A stretch of 43,971 nt of DNA from positions 1 to 43,971 of the forward strand of contig CAYHHE010000017.1 of the NCBI GenBank assembly GCA_964356295.1. The letters run 5' to 3'. The translations under genes were made by a program, and so were the position numbers. The notes below the pieces were generated by a model. It was not told the origin of the DNA, searched no databases, and saw nothing but the letters and a program-made list of their open reading frames with translations. Below, one piece after another: positions 1-8,838 of the stretch; within the stretch, counting starts at the first letter, position 1, and each line of letters starts with the position of its first letter. The DNA is from CAVQGZ01 sp964356295 (lineage in GTDB: Bacteria; Actinomycetota; Actinomycetes; Jiangellales; Jiangellaceae).

Positions 1-1137
1 CGGTGCGTGTTCGTCGTCCCGGACAAGGTGTCGCCGGACAAGATCAGCGTGCTGCGCGCCTACGGCGCGCAGGTGCACGTGTGCCCCACCGCCGTCCCGC
101 CGGACCACCCGGACTCCTACTACTCGGTGTCGGACCGGTTGGTCGGCGAGATCCCCGGCGCCTGGAAGCCCGACCAGTACGCCAACCCGAACAACCCCCT
201 CTCGCACTACGAGACGACCGGCCCGGAGATCTGGGACCAGACCGATGGTCGAGTCACGCACTTCGTCGCCGGGATCGGCACCGGGGGAACCATCACCGGG
301 GTCGGGCGGTACCTCAAGGAGGTCTCGCAGGGCGAAGTCGCCGTCGTCGGCGCCGACCCCGCCGGCTCGGTGTACTCCGGCGGCACCGGCCGCCCTTACC
401 TTGTCGAGGGCGTGGGCGAGGACTTCTGGCCCAGCACGTACGACCCGAGCGTGTGCGACCGGGTCGTCGAGGTGTCCGACGCGGACGCCTTCACCATGAC
501 CCGCAGGCTGGCCCGCGAGGAGGGCCTGCTGGTGGGCGGGTCGTGCGGGATGGCCACGGTCGCGGCCCGGCGGGTGGCCGCTGAGCTGGCGGCCGAAGGT
601 CGCCACGACGCCGTCGTGGTGGTGCTGCTGCCCGACGGGGGACGTGGGTACCTCTCGAAGGTCTTCGACGACGCGTGGCTGGCGCGCTACGGGTTCCTGC
701 GGGCCCACGGTGACGCCACCGTCGGAGACGTGCTGCGCGCCAAGGGTGGCGACCTGCCCGCGCTGGTCCACACCCACCCGAACGAGACGGTCGCCGAGGC
801 GGTGGCGATCCTGCGCGAGTACGCCGTGTCGCAGGTCCCGGTGGTACGCGCCGAGCCGCCCGTGATGGCCGCCGAGGTGGCCGGGTCGGTCTCGGAGCGG
901 GCGCTGCTCGAGGCGCTGTTCACTGGACGGGCCGCGCTCACCGACGCGGTGGAGCGGCACATGGACGCCCCGCTGCCCGAGATCGGGGCCGGGGAACCGG
1001 TGGATGCGGCCGTGCATGCGCTGCGCGACGCCGATGCCGTCCTGGTGCTCGACGACGGCCGACCGATCGGGGTGCTGACCCGCCAGGACCTGCTCGGCCG
1101 GGTCACCCCGTCGCAGGTGGGTGCCGATGAACGCTGA
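1..1137 (+). CDS. cbs: Cystathionine beta-synthase, 5'-truncated by the window edge
   Basis: This is the C-terminal 378 residues of a PLP-dependent cystathionine beta-synthase, which condenses serine or O-acetylserine with homocysteine. The reading frame is open from base 1, so the start codon and the PLP-binding lysine lie upstream of the window. Visible parts are the rest of the fold II PLP domain, with a glycine-rich cofactor loop GIGTGGTITG near fragment residues 91-100 and the DGGRGYLSK stretch near 210. A paired CBS-domain module follows (about residues 245-375). The stop overlaps the next gene by 11 nt, so the two are probably co-transcribed. With the gamma-lyase-like gene 1.5 kb downstream it would form a reverse transsulfuration pair. 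A cysteine synthase is unlikely because of the C-terminal CBS domains. Confidence 0.93.
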   Translation, partial: RCVFVVPDKVSPDKISVLRAYGAQVHVCPTAVPPDHPDSYYSVSDRLVGEIPGAWKPDQYANPNNPLSHYETTGPEIWDQTDGRVTHFVAGIGTGGTITGVGRYLKEVSQGEVAVVGADPAGSVYSGGTGRPYLVEGVGEDFWPSTYDPSVCDRVVEVSDADAFTMTRRLAREEGLLVGGSCGMATVAARRVAAELAAEGRHDAVVVVLLPDGGRGYLSKVFDDAWLARYGFLRAHGDATVGDVLRAKGGDLPALVHTHPNETVAEAVAILREYAVSQVPVVRAEPPVMAAEVAGSVSERALLEALFTGRAALTDAVERHMDAPLPEIGAGEPVDAAVHALRDADAVLVLDDGRPIGVLTRQDLLGRVTPSQVGADER

Positions 1138-1708
1138 GCACTGGGACGAGCGCTACGCCGCGTCCGACCGGGTGTGGTCGGCCGAGCCCAACACCTTCGT
1201 GGTGGCCCTGACCAAGGACCTCGACCCCGGCTCGGCCATCGACGTGGCAGCCGGCGAGGGCCGCAACGCGCTGTGGCTGGCCGAGCACGGCTGGCAGGTG
1301 ACCGCCGTCGACTTCTCCTCCGTCGCGGCGGACCGCGGTCGGGCCTCACCCGGTGGGGACAAGGTGGACTGGCAGGTCGCCGACGTCACCAGCTACGTCC
1401 CTGACCGGACGTTCGACCTGGTCCTGGTGTGCTACCTGCACCTGCCACGCCAGCAGATGCGCCAGGTGCTCGCGCATGCCGCGTCCTGGGTGGGTCCCGG
1501 CGGTCACCTGGTCGTCGTCGCGCACGCCGTCCGCAACCTGGCCGAGGGCGTCGGGGGCCCGCCCGACGTCGACCTGCTGCACGACGAGGAGCTGCTCGCG
1601 CAGGCCGCCGCCGGCCTGGTGGTGGAGCGCCTGGAGGAGGTCGACAGGGTCACCCCCGCCGGCACCGCCATCGACGTCGTCCTGCGCGCCCGCCGCGGCC
1701 CCCACTGA
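1127..1708 (+). CDS. Class I SAM-dependent methyltransferase (TehB/UbiE-like)
   Basis: A 193-residue Rossmann-fold methyltransferase. Motif I is DVAAGEGRN (about residues 40-48) and the acidic residue after strand 2 is in TAVDFS. A GPGGHLVVV segment near 125-133 matches the strand 5 region. The size and the N-terminal HWDERYA motif resemble the small TehB/thiopurine-like group, but no substrate can be inferred. The ATG at 1127 overlaps the cbs stop by 11 nt, which suggests translational coupling. A GTG two codons earlier (1121) is also in frame. A hairpin at 1780-1797 follows. The position between cbs and msrA hints at sulfur metabolism or detoxification, by context only. Confidence 0.85.
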   Translation: MNAEHWDERYAASDRVWSAEPNTFVVALTKDLDPGSAIDVAAGEGRNALWLAEHGWQVTAVDFSSVAADRGRASPGGDKVDWQVADVTSYVPDRTFDLVLVCYLHLPRQQMRQVLAHAASWVGPGGHLVVVAHAVRNLAEGVGGPPDVDLLHDEELLAQAAAGLVVERLEEVDRVTPAGTAIDVVLRARRGPH

Positions 1709-1741
1709 TCACGTTTGGCACGCTCGCGTGGGGTTTGCAGT

Positions 1742-1751
1742 GTGTCGACAC
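1742..1751. repeat. Perfect 10-bp palindrome GTGTCGACAC
   Basis: This lies in the 131-nt space between two convergent genes. The half-sites GTGTC/GACAC are the same as those in the two spaced dyads upstream of nifJ (16441-16456 and 16528-16543), but here there is no 6-bp spacer. It may be fortuitous. Confidence 0.35.
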
Positions 1752-1779
1752 CGTGTGAACCACACCTTCGCCGTGCAAA

Positions 1780-1797
1780 GGGCCCCGAGAAGGGCCC
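1780..1797. terminator. Candidate bidirectional terminator hairpin
   Basis: GGGCCC (1780-1785) pairs with GGGCCC (1792-1797) around a 6-nt loop CGAGAA. A further GGGGCCCCC run follows at about 1808-1816. The site lies between the convergent methyltransferase and msrA genes. There is no U-tract, as is common in actinobacteria. Confidence 0.5.
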
Positions 1798-1839
1798 CTA
1801 GATGGGCAGGGGCCCCCGAGATGAGTGCGCTCGAGCGGC

Positions 1840-2529
1840 TCAGGCGCCCAGGCCCGTCGGGCAGGCCACACCCGTCCCGCCCAGGCCGCAGTACCCGTTG
1901 GGGTTCTTGTGCAGGTACTGCTGGTGGTACTCCTCGGCGTAGTAGAACGGGCCGGCCCCGTCGGGGAGGGCGGGCGACAGCGCACGCACCTCCGTCGTGA
2001 TCTGGCCGTAGCCGGCGCCCGCGAGCCGCGTCGCGTACTCCTCGCGTGTCCGCTGCACGGCGGCACGCTGCTCCTCGGTCGTCCAGTAGACCGCCGAGCG
2101 GTATTGGGTTCCCATGTCGTTGCCCTGGCGCATGCCCTGGGTCGGGTCGTGGCCCTCCCAGAACGTCGCGAGGATCCTCTCCAGCGACACCACGGACGGG
2201 TCGTACACGACCCGCACCGCTTCGGTGTGGCCGGTCTGCCCGGTGCAGGTCTCCTCGTAGGTCGCGTTCGGGGTGTAGCCGCCGGCGTAGCCGACCGCCG
2301 TGGTCCACACGCCGTCGAGCCGCCAGAACAGCCGTTCGGCTCCCCAGAAGCAGCCCATGGCGACCACGATCTCCTCCATGCCGGCCGGCGGCTCGGCCTC
2401 GATCGGGGTGCCGAGCACGGCGTGCCTTCCGTGCAGCGGGTAGGCGCGGGACTCCCGGCCGGGCAGCGCTTGCGCCGGCTCGACCATGCGCCGCTTCAGC
2501 GCGGTGCCGGAGAACAGGAAGTCGAACAT
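1840..2529 (-). CDS. msrA: Peptide methionine-S-sulfoxide reductase MsrA
   Basis: A 229-residue cytoplasmic repair enzyme that reduces the S epimer of methionine sulfoxide, using a thiol donor. The catalytic motif GCFWG is near residues 59-63. The conserved MGTQYRS, the AEEYHQQYL segment and the C-terminal resolving cysteines (YCGLGGTG and VACPTGL) are all present. The ATG at 2529 is chosen because GAGAGGA lies 5 nt upstream on the minus strand. It also places the protein start at MFDFLF, as in typical actinobacterial homologues with an N-terminal extension before the GCFWG core. The gene is convergent with the methyltransferase and divergent from the ASCH-fused transsulfuration gene. Confidence 0.97.
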   Translation of the reverse strand: MFDFLFSGTALKRRMVEPAQALPGRESRAYPLHGRHAVLGTPIEAEPPAGMEEIVVAMGCFWGAERLFWRLDGVWTTAVGYAGGYTPNATYEETCTGQTGHTEAVRVVYDPSVVSLERILATFWEGHDPTQGMRQGNDMGTQYRSAVYWTTEEQRAAVQRTREEYATRLAGAGYGQITTEVRALSPALPDGAGPFYYAEEYHQQYLHKNPNGYCGLGGTGVACPTGLGA

Positions 2530-2651
2530 CGGGTTCCTCTCGTTCGACCGGCCTGGGGTGACCGGCACTGGGGGAACCCGTCGGCGACCGATGGTGTTCC
2601 GCGGGGCGGCGCGACTTGCCGTGTCACGGGTCGAGATGATCGGCTGCCGCC

Positions 2652-4190
2652 ATGAGCTTCCCCACCGTGGACGGCCTTCGCACGCTCGAGCTCGGCACGC
2701 CCGGGCCGATGCGGGACGAGCTGAACGCGCTCGTGCTGGCCGGACGCAAGACCGCCACCGCCGGGCTGCTGGCCGAGTACGAGGCTGAGGACGAGGCGCT
2801 CGAGCACCCCGGGGAGCGCCTCGTGCTCGTCGACAACACCGGGTCGCGGCTGGGGGTGGTGGCGGTCGAGCGTGTCGAGCGTCGGGCGATGGGCGAGGTC
2901 AGCTGGGAGTTCGCCGACGCCGAGGGTGAGGGGTTCACCTCCGTCGAGCACTGGGCCCAGGCGCACCGACGGTTCTGGGCGGCCCAGGGGTACCCCACGA
3001 CGGAGGCCTCCGAGGTCATGCTGGTGTGGTTCCACCTCGAGCGTGGGCTGGCCACCCGCGCCATCCACGCCGGGCAGCCGCCCGACCCGGCGACCGGGGC
3101 GGTCAACGTCCCGATCTACGCCACCAGCACCTACGCCCAGGACGGTGTCGGCAGCCTGCGGACGGGTCTGGGCGAGGGCTACGACTACAGCCGCAGCGGC
3201 AACCCCACTCGCACCGCGCTTGAGCGGTGCCTGGCCTCTCTCGAGGGGGGACGGACGGCGCTGGCGTTCGCCTCCGGGATGGCCGCCGAGGACACCCTGC
3301 TGCGTGCCGTGCTGGAGCCGGGCGACCACGTGGTGATCCCCGACGACGCCTACGGCGGGACCTACCGGCTGTTCGCCCGGGTCCTGGCCCGCTGGGGGGT
3401 GCGGTTCACCCCGGTCGGGGTGGACGACCCCGCAGTGATCGCCGCGGCCCTGCAGGAACGCACGCGGCTGGTGTGGCTGGAGACACCGACGAACCCCCTG
3501 CTGACCGTCGCCGACATCGCCGCGGTCGCCGACGTCGCCCACCGCGGCGGTGCCCTGCTCGTCGTGGACAACACCTTCGCAACGCCAGCCCTGCAGCGCC
3601 CGCTCGCGCTCGGGGCGGACGTCGTGCTGCACTCGACCACCAAGTACCTCGGGGGGCACTCCGACGTCGTCGGCGGGGCCCTTGTCATGGCCGACGACGA
3701 CCTCGCCGAGCGGCTGGCCTTCCACCAGAACGCGATGGGCGCCGTCCCCGGACCGTTCGACGCCTTCCTCACCCTGCGCGGTCTGAAGACCCTCGGTGTG
3801 CGCATGGACCGGCACTGCGACAACGCGCAGGCCGTCGCGGACTTCCTGCTCACTCATCCCGGGGTGGGACAGGTGCTGTTCCCTGGGCTTCCCGAGCACC
3901 GCGGGCACACCGTCGCGGCGCGCCAGATGGACAGGTTCGGCGGGATGGTGTCGTTCACCCTCGTCGGTGGCCCGGACGCGGCGCGCCGCGTGTGCGGACG
4001 CACCCAGGTGTTCACCCTGGCCGAGTCACTCGGCGGGGTGGAGTCGCTCATCGAGCTCCCCGGGCAGATGACCCACGCGAGCGCGGCGGGCTCCCCGCTG
4101 GAGGTGCCCGGGAACCTCGTGCGGCTCTCGGTCGGGATCGAGGCCGTCGAGGACCTGATCGACGACCTTCGGTGGGCGCTGGCCGGGTAG
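2652..4190 (+). CDS. ASCH domain fused to a cystathionine gamma-lyase/synthase (PLP)
   Basis: A 512-residue two-domain protein. Residues 1 to about 128 look like an ASCH (YqfB/ASC-1-like) domain: the stretch LAGRKTATAGL, the FADAEGEGF segment and a terminal EVMLVWFHLE. Residues from about 131 are a complete Cys/Met-metabolism PLP enzyme that opens with LATRAIHAGQ. It carries the PLP lysine at residue 331 in STTKYLGGHSD, and ESLGGVESLIELPGQMTHAS near the C-terminus. The ELP rather than EHP at that point leans toward gamma-lyase, which is my inference. No stop or frameshift separates the two parts. An in-frame ATG at 3018 with GGAGG at 3002-3006 could start a PLP-only form. Neighbouring cbs supports a transsulfuration role. 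Confidence 0.88.
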   Translation: MSFPTVDGLRTLELGTPGPMRDELNALVLAGRKTATAGLLAEYEAEDEALEHPGERLVLVDNTGSRLGVVAVERVERRAMGEVSWEFADAEGEGFTSVEHWAQAHRRFWAAQGYPTTEASEVMLVWFHLERGLATRAIHAGQPPDPATGAVNVPIYATSTYAQDGVGSLRTGLGEGYDYSRSGNPTRTALERCLASLEGGRTALAFASGMAAEDTLLRAVLEPGDHVVIPDDAYGGTYRLFARVLARWGVRFTPVGVDDPAVIAAALQERTRLVWLETPTNPLLTVADIAAVADVAHRGGALLVVDNTFATPALQRPLALGADVVLHSTTKYLGGHSDVVGGALVMADDDLAERLAFHQNAMGAVPGPFDAFLTLRGLKTLGVRMDRHCDNAQAVADFLLTHPGVGQVLFPGLPEHRGHTVAARQMDRFGGMVSFTLVGGPDAARRVCGRTQVFTLAESLGGVESLIELPGQMTHASAAGSPLEVPGNLVRLSVGIEAVEDLIDDLRWALAG

Positions 4191-4208
4191 CGGGACGGTA
4201 CGCGCCGC

Positions 4209-6146
4209 TCAGCGGCGCCCGCGGCGGGCGTGCAGGTAGTCCGCGACCACGTACTCGCCCAGCCGTTCCACGGATGGGCTGAGCACCCGACCGCCGTTGC
4301 GGCGGGCGATGGCCCGCACGAAGCGCTCCAGACCGGGGTCCTCGCCGAGCATCACCACCGTCAGGACGGCACCGAGACGGGTGAGGTCGTCGACCTCAGC
4401 GACGGTTCGCCGGACCGTCTCAGCCGAGGGTGGCCACGAGAACAGCGCCTCGCCGGAGTCGTCGAGGTGAGCGGTCGGCTCCCCGTCGGTCACCACGACG
4501 ACGACCGGCTGGGCGGTGGGATGGCGCCGCAGGAAGCGGTGCGCCAGCAGCAGCGCGTGCTGCAGGTTGGTGCCCTGGACGTAGGAGGGCTCCACCGCGG
4601 CCAGGTCCACCGCGCCGAGGGGACGAGCCCACCGGTCGAACCCGATGACCTCCAGGGCGTCCTGCCGGAACCGGGTGCTGACCAGGTGCGCCAGGGCCAG
4701 CGCGGTCTGCTTCATCGGCCCCCAGCGGCCCTCGGCGACCATGGAGAACGACAGGTCGACCAGCAGCGCCACCGCGGCGGAGGTGCGCGCCTCGGTCTCC
4801 ACCACCGCGAAGTCGGCGACCTCCAGCGCCACCGCCCCGCCGTCCCGAGGCTCGGCTGCCGCCCGGACCAGGGCCTGCTGGACGGTGCGCACGACGTCCA
4901 GCGGCTCCTCGTCGCCGAACTCCCAGCCGCGCCAGGCCCCGGTCGGCTCGCCGGCCGATCCGGCCCGGTGCTGCTCGTGCGGGCCGCCCCGTCCGGTCCT
5001 GATCTGGTCCAGGACGCGGCGCAGCGCGCTCTGCCCCAGCCGGCGCACCGCCTTGGCCGTCAGCTGCAGGTCCTGCCGGGTGCCGGTGACCCAGCCCTGG
5101 TCGGCCAGCTCACGCTCGAGCCGGCGCAGGGCCTCGACGTCGGTGGCCGCGCTGGGCCCGAGCACCTCGGCCAGCGCCTCGACGTCGATGTCGTCGAGCG
5201 TGGCCCCGGGGTACTGCTGCCCGAGCTGGTCCATGAGGTCGTCGAGCCGGGCGAGCTCGTCGAGGGCGTCGGTGGCCTCGACGTACCCCAGCGGCTCGCC
5301 ACCGCGCATCTGCTGGCGCGACGACCAGTCCATGCCCGGGCGCAGCGTCCGCAGGTTGTCCCGCAGCTGGCTGAGCTGGGCGGCCAGGTCGAGGTCGTCG
5401 GCCATGGCCTGGGCGATGAGGTCGCGCAGTGCCTCCCGCTGCTCGGGGTCGAGGCTGCGCAGCAGCCGCTCGGCGGCTGCGGCGCGTTGGGCGAGCAGGT
5501 CGATGAGCTCGTCGGTGGACCGCGGGCCCTCGGGGAAGGCCTCGCCGTGCTGGCGCATGAAGGCTTGGAACTGCTCGGTGGTGTCCTCCCCCCGGGCGTG
5601 CGCGGCGAGCAGGGCGTTCAGGTCGGCCAGCAGGTCCTTCAGCGAGGAGGTGTCCGACGAGGACGCCGGGCCGCGCAGCTGTTGGCGCAGCACGTCCTCG
5701 CGCACCATCGAGCGGATCTGCTCGTACAGCTCACGCGCGCGCGGGGACGCCCAGTCGTAGTCGGCGAGGTCCCGGACGGCCTGCGGGAGGCTGTCGGGAA
5801 GCCGGTCGAGCGCGGCCTCGCGGTCCCGGGCATCCGGCCCCGGATGGTCGGCCAGCGCGGTGCGTTCGGTGGCCAGAGCCTCCTCCAGGAGCGCCTGCGC
5901 CTGCTGGAGGATCCCCGACAGGTCGCCCCGCCGCAGCTCGTCACGGCGCCGGCGCAGCTGCTCGCGCAGGGCGTCCAGGCCACGCCGGTCCGCCATGCCG
6001 TGCCGCATGAGGTCGCGCATCGCCTCGCGGGGGGACTGCCCGGCCAGCACCCGCTCGCCGACCCGGTCCACCGCGTCCGCGACGTCGTACGGGGGCTCCA
6101 GCGGGTCGCCCCCGCCGCGCCACGGGCCGTACCGGTAGCGGCTCAC
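4209..6146 (-). CDS. VWA-domain protein, ChlD-like partner of an AAA+ ATPase
   Basis: A 645-residue protein. Residues 1 to about 440 are charged, mostly helical and rich in leucine/arginine/glutamate pairs. The C-terminal 200 residues are a von Willebrand factor A domain with a full MIDAS: DLSFS (D near 464), the threonine in VQGTNL and the aspartate in VVTDGEPT. No signal peptide or membrane segment is visible, so it should be cytoplasmic. The GTG start at 6146 overlaps the stop of the upstream AAA+ gene (GTGA), which implies coupled translation and a complex like MgChlI-ChlD or MoxR-VWA pairs. It is the last gene of a five-gene operon headed by marR. The client protein is unknown. Confidence 0.85.
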   Translation of the reverse strand: MSRYRYGPWRGGGDPLEPPYDVADAVDRVGERVLAGQSPREAMRDLMRHGMADRRGLDALREQLRRRRDELRRGDLSGILQQAQALLEEALATERTALADHPGPDARDREAALDRLPDSLPQAVRDLADYDWASPRARELYEQIRSMVREDVLRQQLRGPASSSDTSSLKDLLADLNALLAAHARGEDTTEQFQAFMRQHGEAFPEGPRSTDELIDLLAQRAAAAERLLRSLDPEQREALRDLIAQAMADDLDLAAQLSQLRDNLRTLRPGMDWSSRQQMRGGEPLGYVEATDALDELARLDDLMDQLGQQYPGATLDDIDVEALAEVLGPSAATDVEALRRLERELADQGWVTGTRQDLQLTAKAVRRLGQSALRRVLDQIRTGRGGPHEQHRAGSAGEPTGAWRGWEFGDEEPLDVVRTVQQALVRAAAEPRDGGAVALEVADFAVVETEARTSAAVALLVDLSFSMVAEGRWGPMKQTALALAHLVSTRFRQDALEVIGFDRWARPLGAVDLAAVEPSYVQGTNLQHALLLAHRFLRRHPTAQPVVVVVTDGEPTAHLDDSGEALFSWPPSAETVRRTVAEVDDLTRLGAVLTVVMLGEDPGLERFVRAIARRNGGRVLSPSVERLGEYVVADYLHARRGRR

Positions 6147-7564
6147 CCGGAGAAGACCGCCCGTCCGTCCGAGACCGCGTCCTTGGCCAGCCGCCGCGTC
6201 AGGTGCAGCCCCTCGAGCACCAGCTCGACTCCGGAGGCGACCTCCTCGGGGCTGGTGGCCTCACCCATCCCCAGGTCGTCCAGGATGCGCGCCAGACCGG
6301 GCACCGGACCCAGCTGCTCGAGCATCGTCGCGGACGGGACGAGGTCGCCGTCCTCGACCCTCGCCCCCTCGGCGAAGCGGTCGGTGACCGCGGTGAGGTC
6401 CCGGCCGCGCAGCCGCTCCCGGAAGACCTCGGCGATCGCCATCCGGACGAGGTGGTCCAGGACGTCGCGCTCGCGTCCCTCGTGACCCATCTCGAACTCG
6501 ACCTTGCCGCGCAGCGTCGGCACCACCGCAGAGAGGTCCCCGACGCGGGCGACCGGGTCGGTCTCGCCGGTGAGGGCTCCGCGTCTCAGTGCGGAGGCGG
6601 CCGCTCCCTCGGCGCAGGCGACGGCGAAGCGGGCCGAGACCCCTGAGCGCTGGTCGACCGCGGGGGAGGTGCGCACCCCTCGGGCGAAGTGCGCGATGAC
6701 CTCCAGCACCGGCTCCGGGACGGCGGCCACCAGCCGGGCCTCCTGCCGCACCAGCGCCACCTCGTCAGTGACGGTGAGCGGGTAGTGGGTGCGGACCTCG
6801 GCGCCGAAGCGGTCCTTGAGCGGGGTGATGATGCGCCCGCGGTTGGTGTAGTCCTCAGGGTTCGCGGTGGCCACCAGCAGCAGGTCCAGCGGCAGGCGCA
6901 GGGAGTAGCCGCGCACTTGGATGTCGCGCTCCTCGAGCACGTTGAGCAGTGCCACCTGGATGCGCTCGGCAAGGTCGGGCAGCTCGTTGACGACGAACAC
7001 GCCACGGTTGGTGCGCGGCACGAGCCCGTAGTGCACGGTCTCGGGGTCGCCGAGCCGCCGCCCTTCGGCCACCTTCGTCGGGTCGATGTCGCCGACGAGA
7101 TCACCCACGCTGGTGTCGGGGGTGGCCAGCTTCTCCCCGTACCGCATCGACCGGTGGACCCACGTCACAGGCAGGTCGTCGCCGAGCTCGGCGGCCAGCC
7201 GTCGAGACCAGGGGGTGACCGGGTGGCAGGGGTGCTCGACGATCTCCGAGCCCTCGATCGCCGGCGTCCACTCGTCCAGCAGCCCGACCAGCGAGCGGGC
7301 GATGCGCGTCTTGCCCTGACCGCGCTCCCCGAGCAGCACCATGTCGTGCCCGGCGAGCAGCGCCCGCTCGAGCTCGGGCAGGACCGAGTCGTCGTAGCCG
7401 ACGATGCCGGGGAACCTCGCCCGGCCGTCGCGCATGGCCTGCGTGAGGTTGTGCCGGATCTCCTCCTTGACCGTGCGGTAGGTGTGCCCGGCTGCCCTCA
7501 GCGCGCCGAGGGTGGCAGCGGTCGGGGCGGGCGCGCGCTCGACCTCGGCAGGGTTGGACGTCAC
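6143..7564 (-). CDS. MgChlI/MoxR-like AAA+ ATPase
   Basis: A 473-residue ATPase. The Walker A motif GERGQGKT is near residues 77-84. A Walker B-like FVVNELPDL segment, the sensor region VATANPEDYTNRGRI and a C-terminal lid follow. These match the magnesium-chelatase subunit I/MoxR clade, which usually remodels or loads metal into client proteins with a VWA partner. That partner is the next gene, overlapping by 4 nt. The GTG start at 7564 itself overlaps the MFS gene stop. Bacteriochlorophyll genes are absent here, so real magnesium chelatase is unlikely. Some annotations call such proteins sigma-54-interacting, which is probably only shared AAA+ similarity. Confidence 0.85.
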   Translation of the reverse strand: MTSNPAEVERAPAPTAATLGALRAAGHTYRTVKEEIRHNLTQAMRDGRARFPGIVGYDDSVLPELERALLAGHDMVLLGERGQGKTRIARSLVGLLDEWTPAIEGSEIVEHPCHPVTPWSRRLAAELGDDLPVTWVHRSMRYGEKLATPDTSVGDLVGDIDPTKVAEGRRLGDPETVHYGLVPRTNRGVFVVNELPDLAERIQVALLNVLEERDIQVRGYSLRLPLDLLLVATANPEDYTNRGRIITPLKDRFGAEVRTHYPLTVTDEVALVRQEARLVAAVPEPVLEVIAHFARGVRTSPAVDQRSGVSARFAVACAEGAAASALRRGALTGETDPVARVGDLSAVVPTLRGKVEFEMGHEGRERDVLDHLVRMAIAEVFRERLRGRDLTAVTDRFAEGARVEDGDLVPSATMLEQLGPVPGLARILDDLGMGEATSPEEVASGVELVLEGLHLTRRLAKDAVSDGRAVFSG

Positions 7565-8838
7565 GGCCGTGACGCTACGTCGCCGACGCCGTCATCGCGC
7601 GCCGATGTGCTGCGCCGACGCGTCTCCGGCATCGTCGTGCTGACCAGTGCCCCGGCGGCGACGACGGCCGCGGTCACCCAGAACGCCAGCGCGTAGGAGC
7701 CGGTCTGGACCAGCAGGCCGGCGACCAGCGGACCCAGGATCGCACCGAGGTCGGAGGCCATCTGGGACACCGCGACGACGGTTCCGCCGCGACTGCCGAC
7801 CACGTCCCCGACGACCGCGGCCGGAGCGGTACCCAGCAGCGCCGCCCCGGCCCCGTACGCGGCCATCGCCAGCAGGAAGCCGGTCTGGGTGGGCCACACA
7901 GCCAGCAGGGCGATCGAGCCGGCCGCCACCACCCCGCCGCCGATCATCGCCGGCCGCCGTCCGACCCTGTCGACGAACCGTCCGGCGGGAACCAGCAGCA
8001 CACCCTGGACGGCTGCGCTGACCACGAAGCCGATCCCGGCCCAGCGGGCCGACTGGCCGAGGACGTCGGCGACGTACAGCGGGATCAGCGAGGAGCGGAT
8101 ACCGAACAGTGCCCATCCGGTGCCCAGGTTGGTGACCAAGGCGGCGAGGTAGGCGCGGGAGCGCAGGGCCTGGCGGAGCGTGGTTCTCGCCTCGTCGGAC
8201 GCCGCGCCAGCGGTGTGCCCCGGGGGGTGCGTCGCCTTGTCCAGGGCGAACCAGGCGATGGCGGTGGCGACGCCGAGGGTCGCGGCGTAGATGAAGAAGG
8301 GAGCGCGCAGCGAGATCTCGGCCAGGAACCCGCCGATGGCCGGTCCGGCGATGCCGCCGACGAGGAACCCGCCCTGGATCAGCCCCGCGGCTCGACCCCG
8401 CTGGTCGGGAGCCACCACGCGGTACATCAGCGCGAACGCCGATACGGTGAACATGGCCGAGCCGGCGCCGCCGGCGCCCCTCATGAGCAGGAGCTGGCCG
8501 TAGGTCTGGGCGAGTCCTGCCAGCAGGCTGGAGACGGCGACGATGATCAGCCCGCTGGCCAGCACGGAGCGCTCGGTGAACCGGTCGACCAGTCGGCCCC
8601 CGAGCAGCCCGGAGGCCAGCCGCATGCCGGCGAAGACCGACACGACGGCACCGGCTGCTGCCTCTCCCACGCCGAAGTCGCGGGCGTAGAGCGGGATGAC
8701 CGGGGCGACGAGTCCGAAGCCGATCGCCACCGAGAACGCGATCGCAGCCAGGACCGCCACCTCGCCCGGCAGGTCACCGAGCAGGCGGCGTGGCCGGACG
8801 CGGCCTGTCGGCCCAGGGTCGCTGCGCGCCTGGCTCAC
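7561..8838 (-). CDS. MFS transporter, 12-TM drug efflux type
   Basis: A 425-residue polytopic membrane protein of the major facilitator superfamily, about 12 hydrophobic helices. It has the loop 2-3 signature GGRLVDRFTER and a related loop GRFVDRVGRR in the second half, as expected from the internal duplication. The N-terminus is short and basic before the first helix. The substrate is unknown; the company of a MarR regulator and a second MFS pump suggests toxic-compound export. The start (GTG, 8838) overlaps the upstream transporter stop by 4 nt. Glycine- and alanine-rich helices match DHA1-like proteins more than sugar transporters. Confidence 0.85.
   Translation of the reverse strand: MSQARSDPGPTGRVRPRRLLGDLPGEVAVLAAIAFSVAIGFGLVAPVIPLYARDFGVGEAAAGAVVSVFAGMRLASGLLGGRLVDRFTERSVLASGLIIVAVSSLLAGLAQTYGQLLLMRGAGGAGSAMFTVSAFALMYRVVAPDQRGRAAGLIQGGFLVGGIAGPAIGGFLAEISLRAPFFIYAATLGVATAIAWFALDKATHPPGHTAGAASDEARTTLRQALRSRAYLAALVTNLGTGWALFGIRSSLIPLYVADVLGQSARWAGIGFVVSAAVQGVLLVPAGRFVDRVGRRPAMIGGGVVAAGSIALLAVWPTQTGFLLAMAAYGAGAALLGTAPAAVVGDVVGSRGGTVVAVSQMASDLGAILGPLVAGLLVQTGSYALAFWVTAAVVAAGALVSTTMPETRRRSTSARDDGVGDVASRP

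Noticed and set aside
2496..3908. 470-codon minus-strand frame over the ASCH fusion and msrA start
   Set aside because: Overlaps two clear genes and has no family signature.
3018..4190. Separate cystathionine gamma-lyase gene starting at 3018, split from an ASCH gene by a frameshift
   Set aside because: The two domains are in one uninterrupted frame and no other frame continues either domain. An internal start remains possible and is noted with the fusion.
4230..6485. Long open frame of 751 codons on the plus strand
   Set aside because: It is antisense to the VWA and AAA+ genes and has low-complexity Gly/Val/Gln/Arg composition with no recognisable motif; such frames arise from high-GC codon bias.
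6143..7564. True magnesium chelatase subunit I for (bacterio)chlorophyll
   Set aside because: No other tetrapyrrole gene is nearby and the genes lie in an efflux operon; only family-level similarity is supported.
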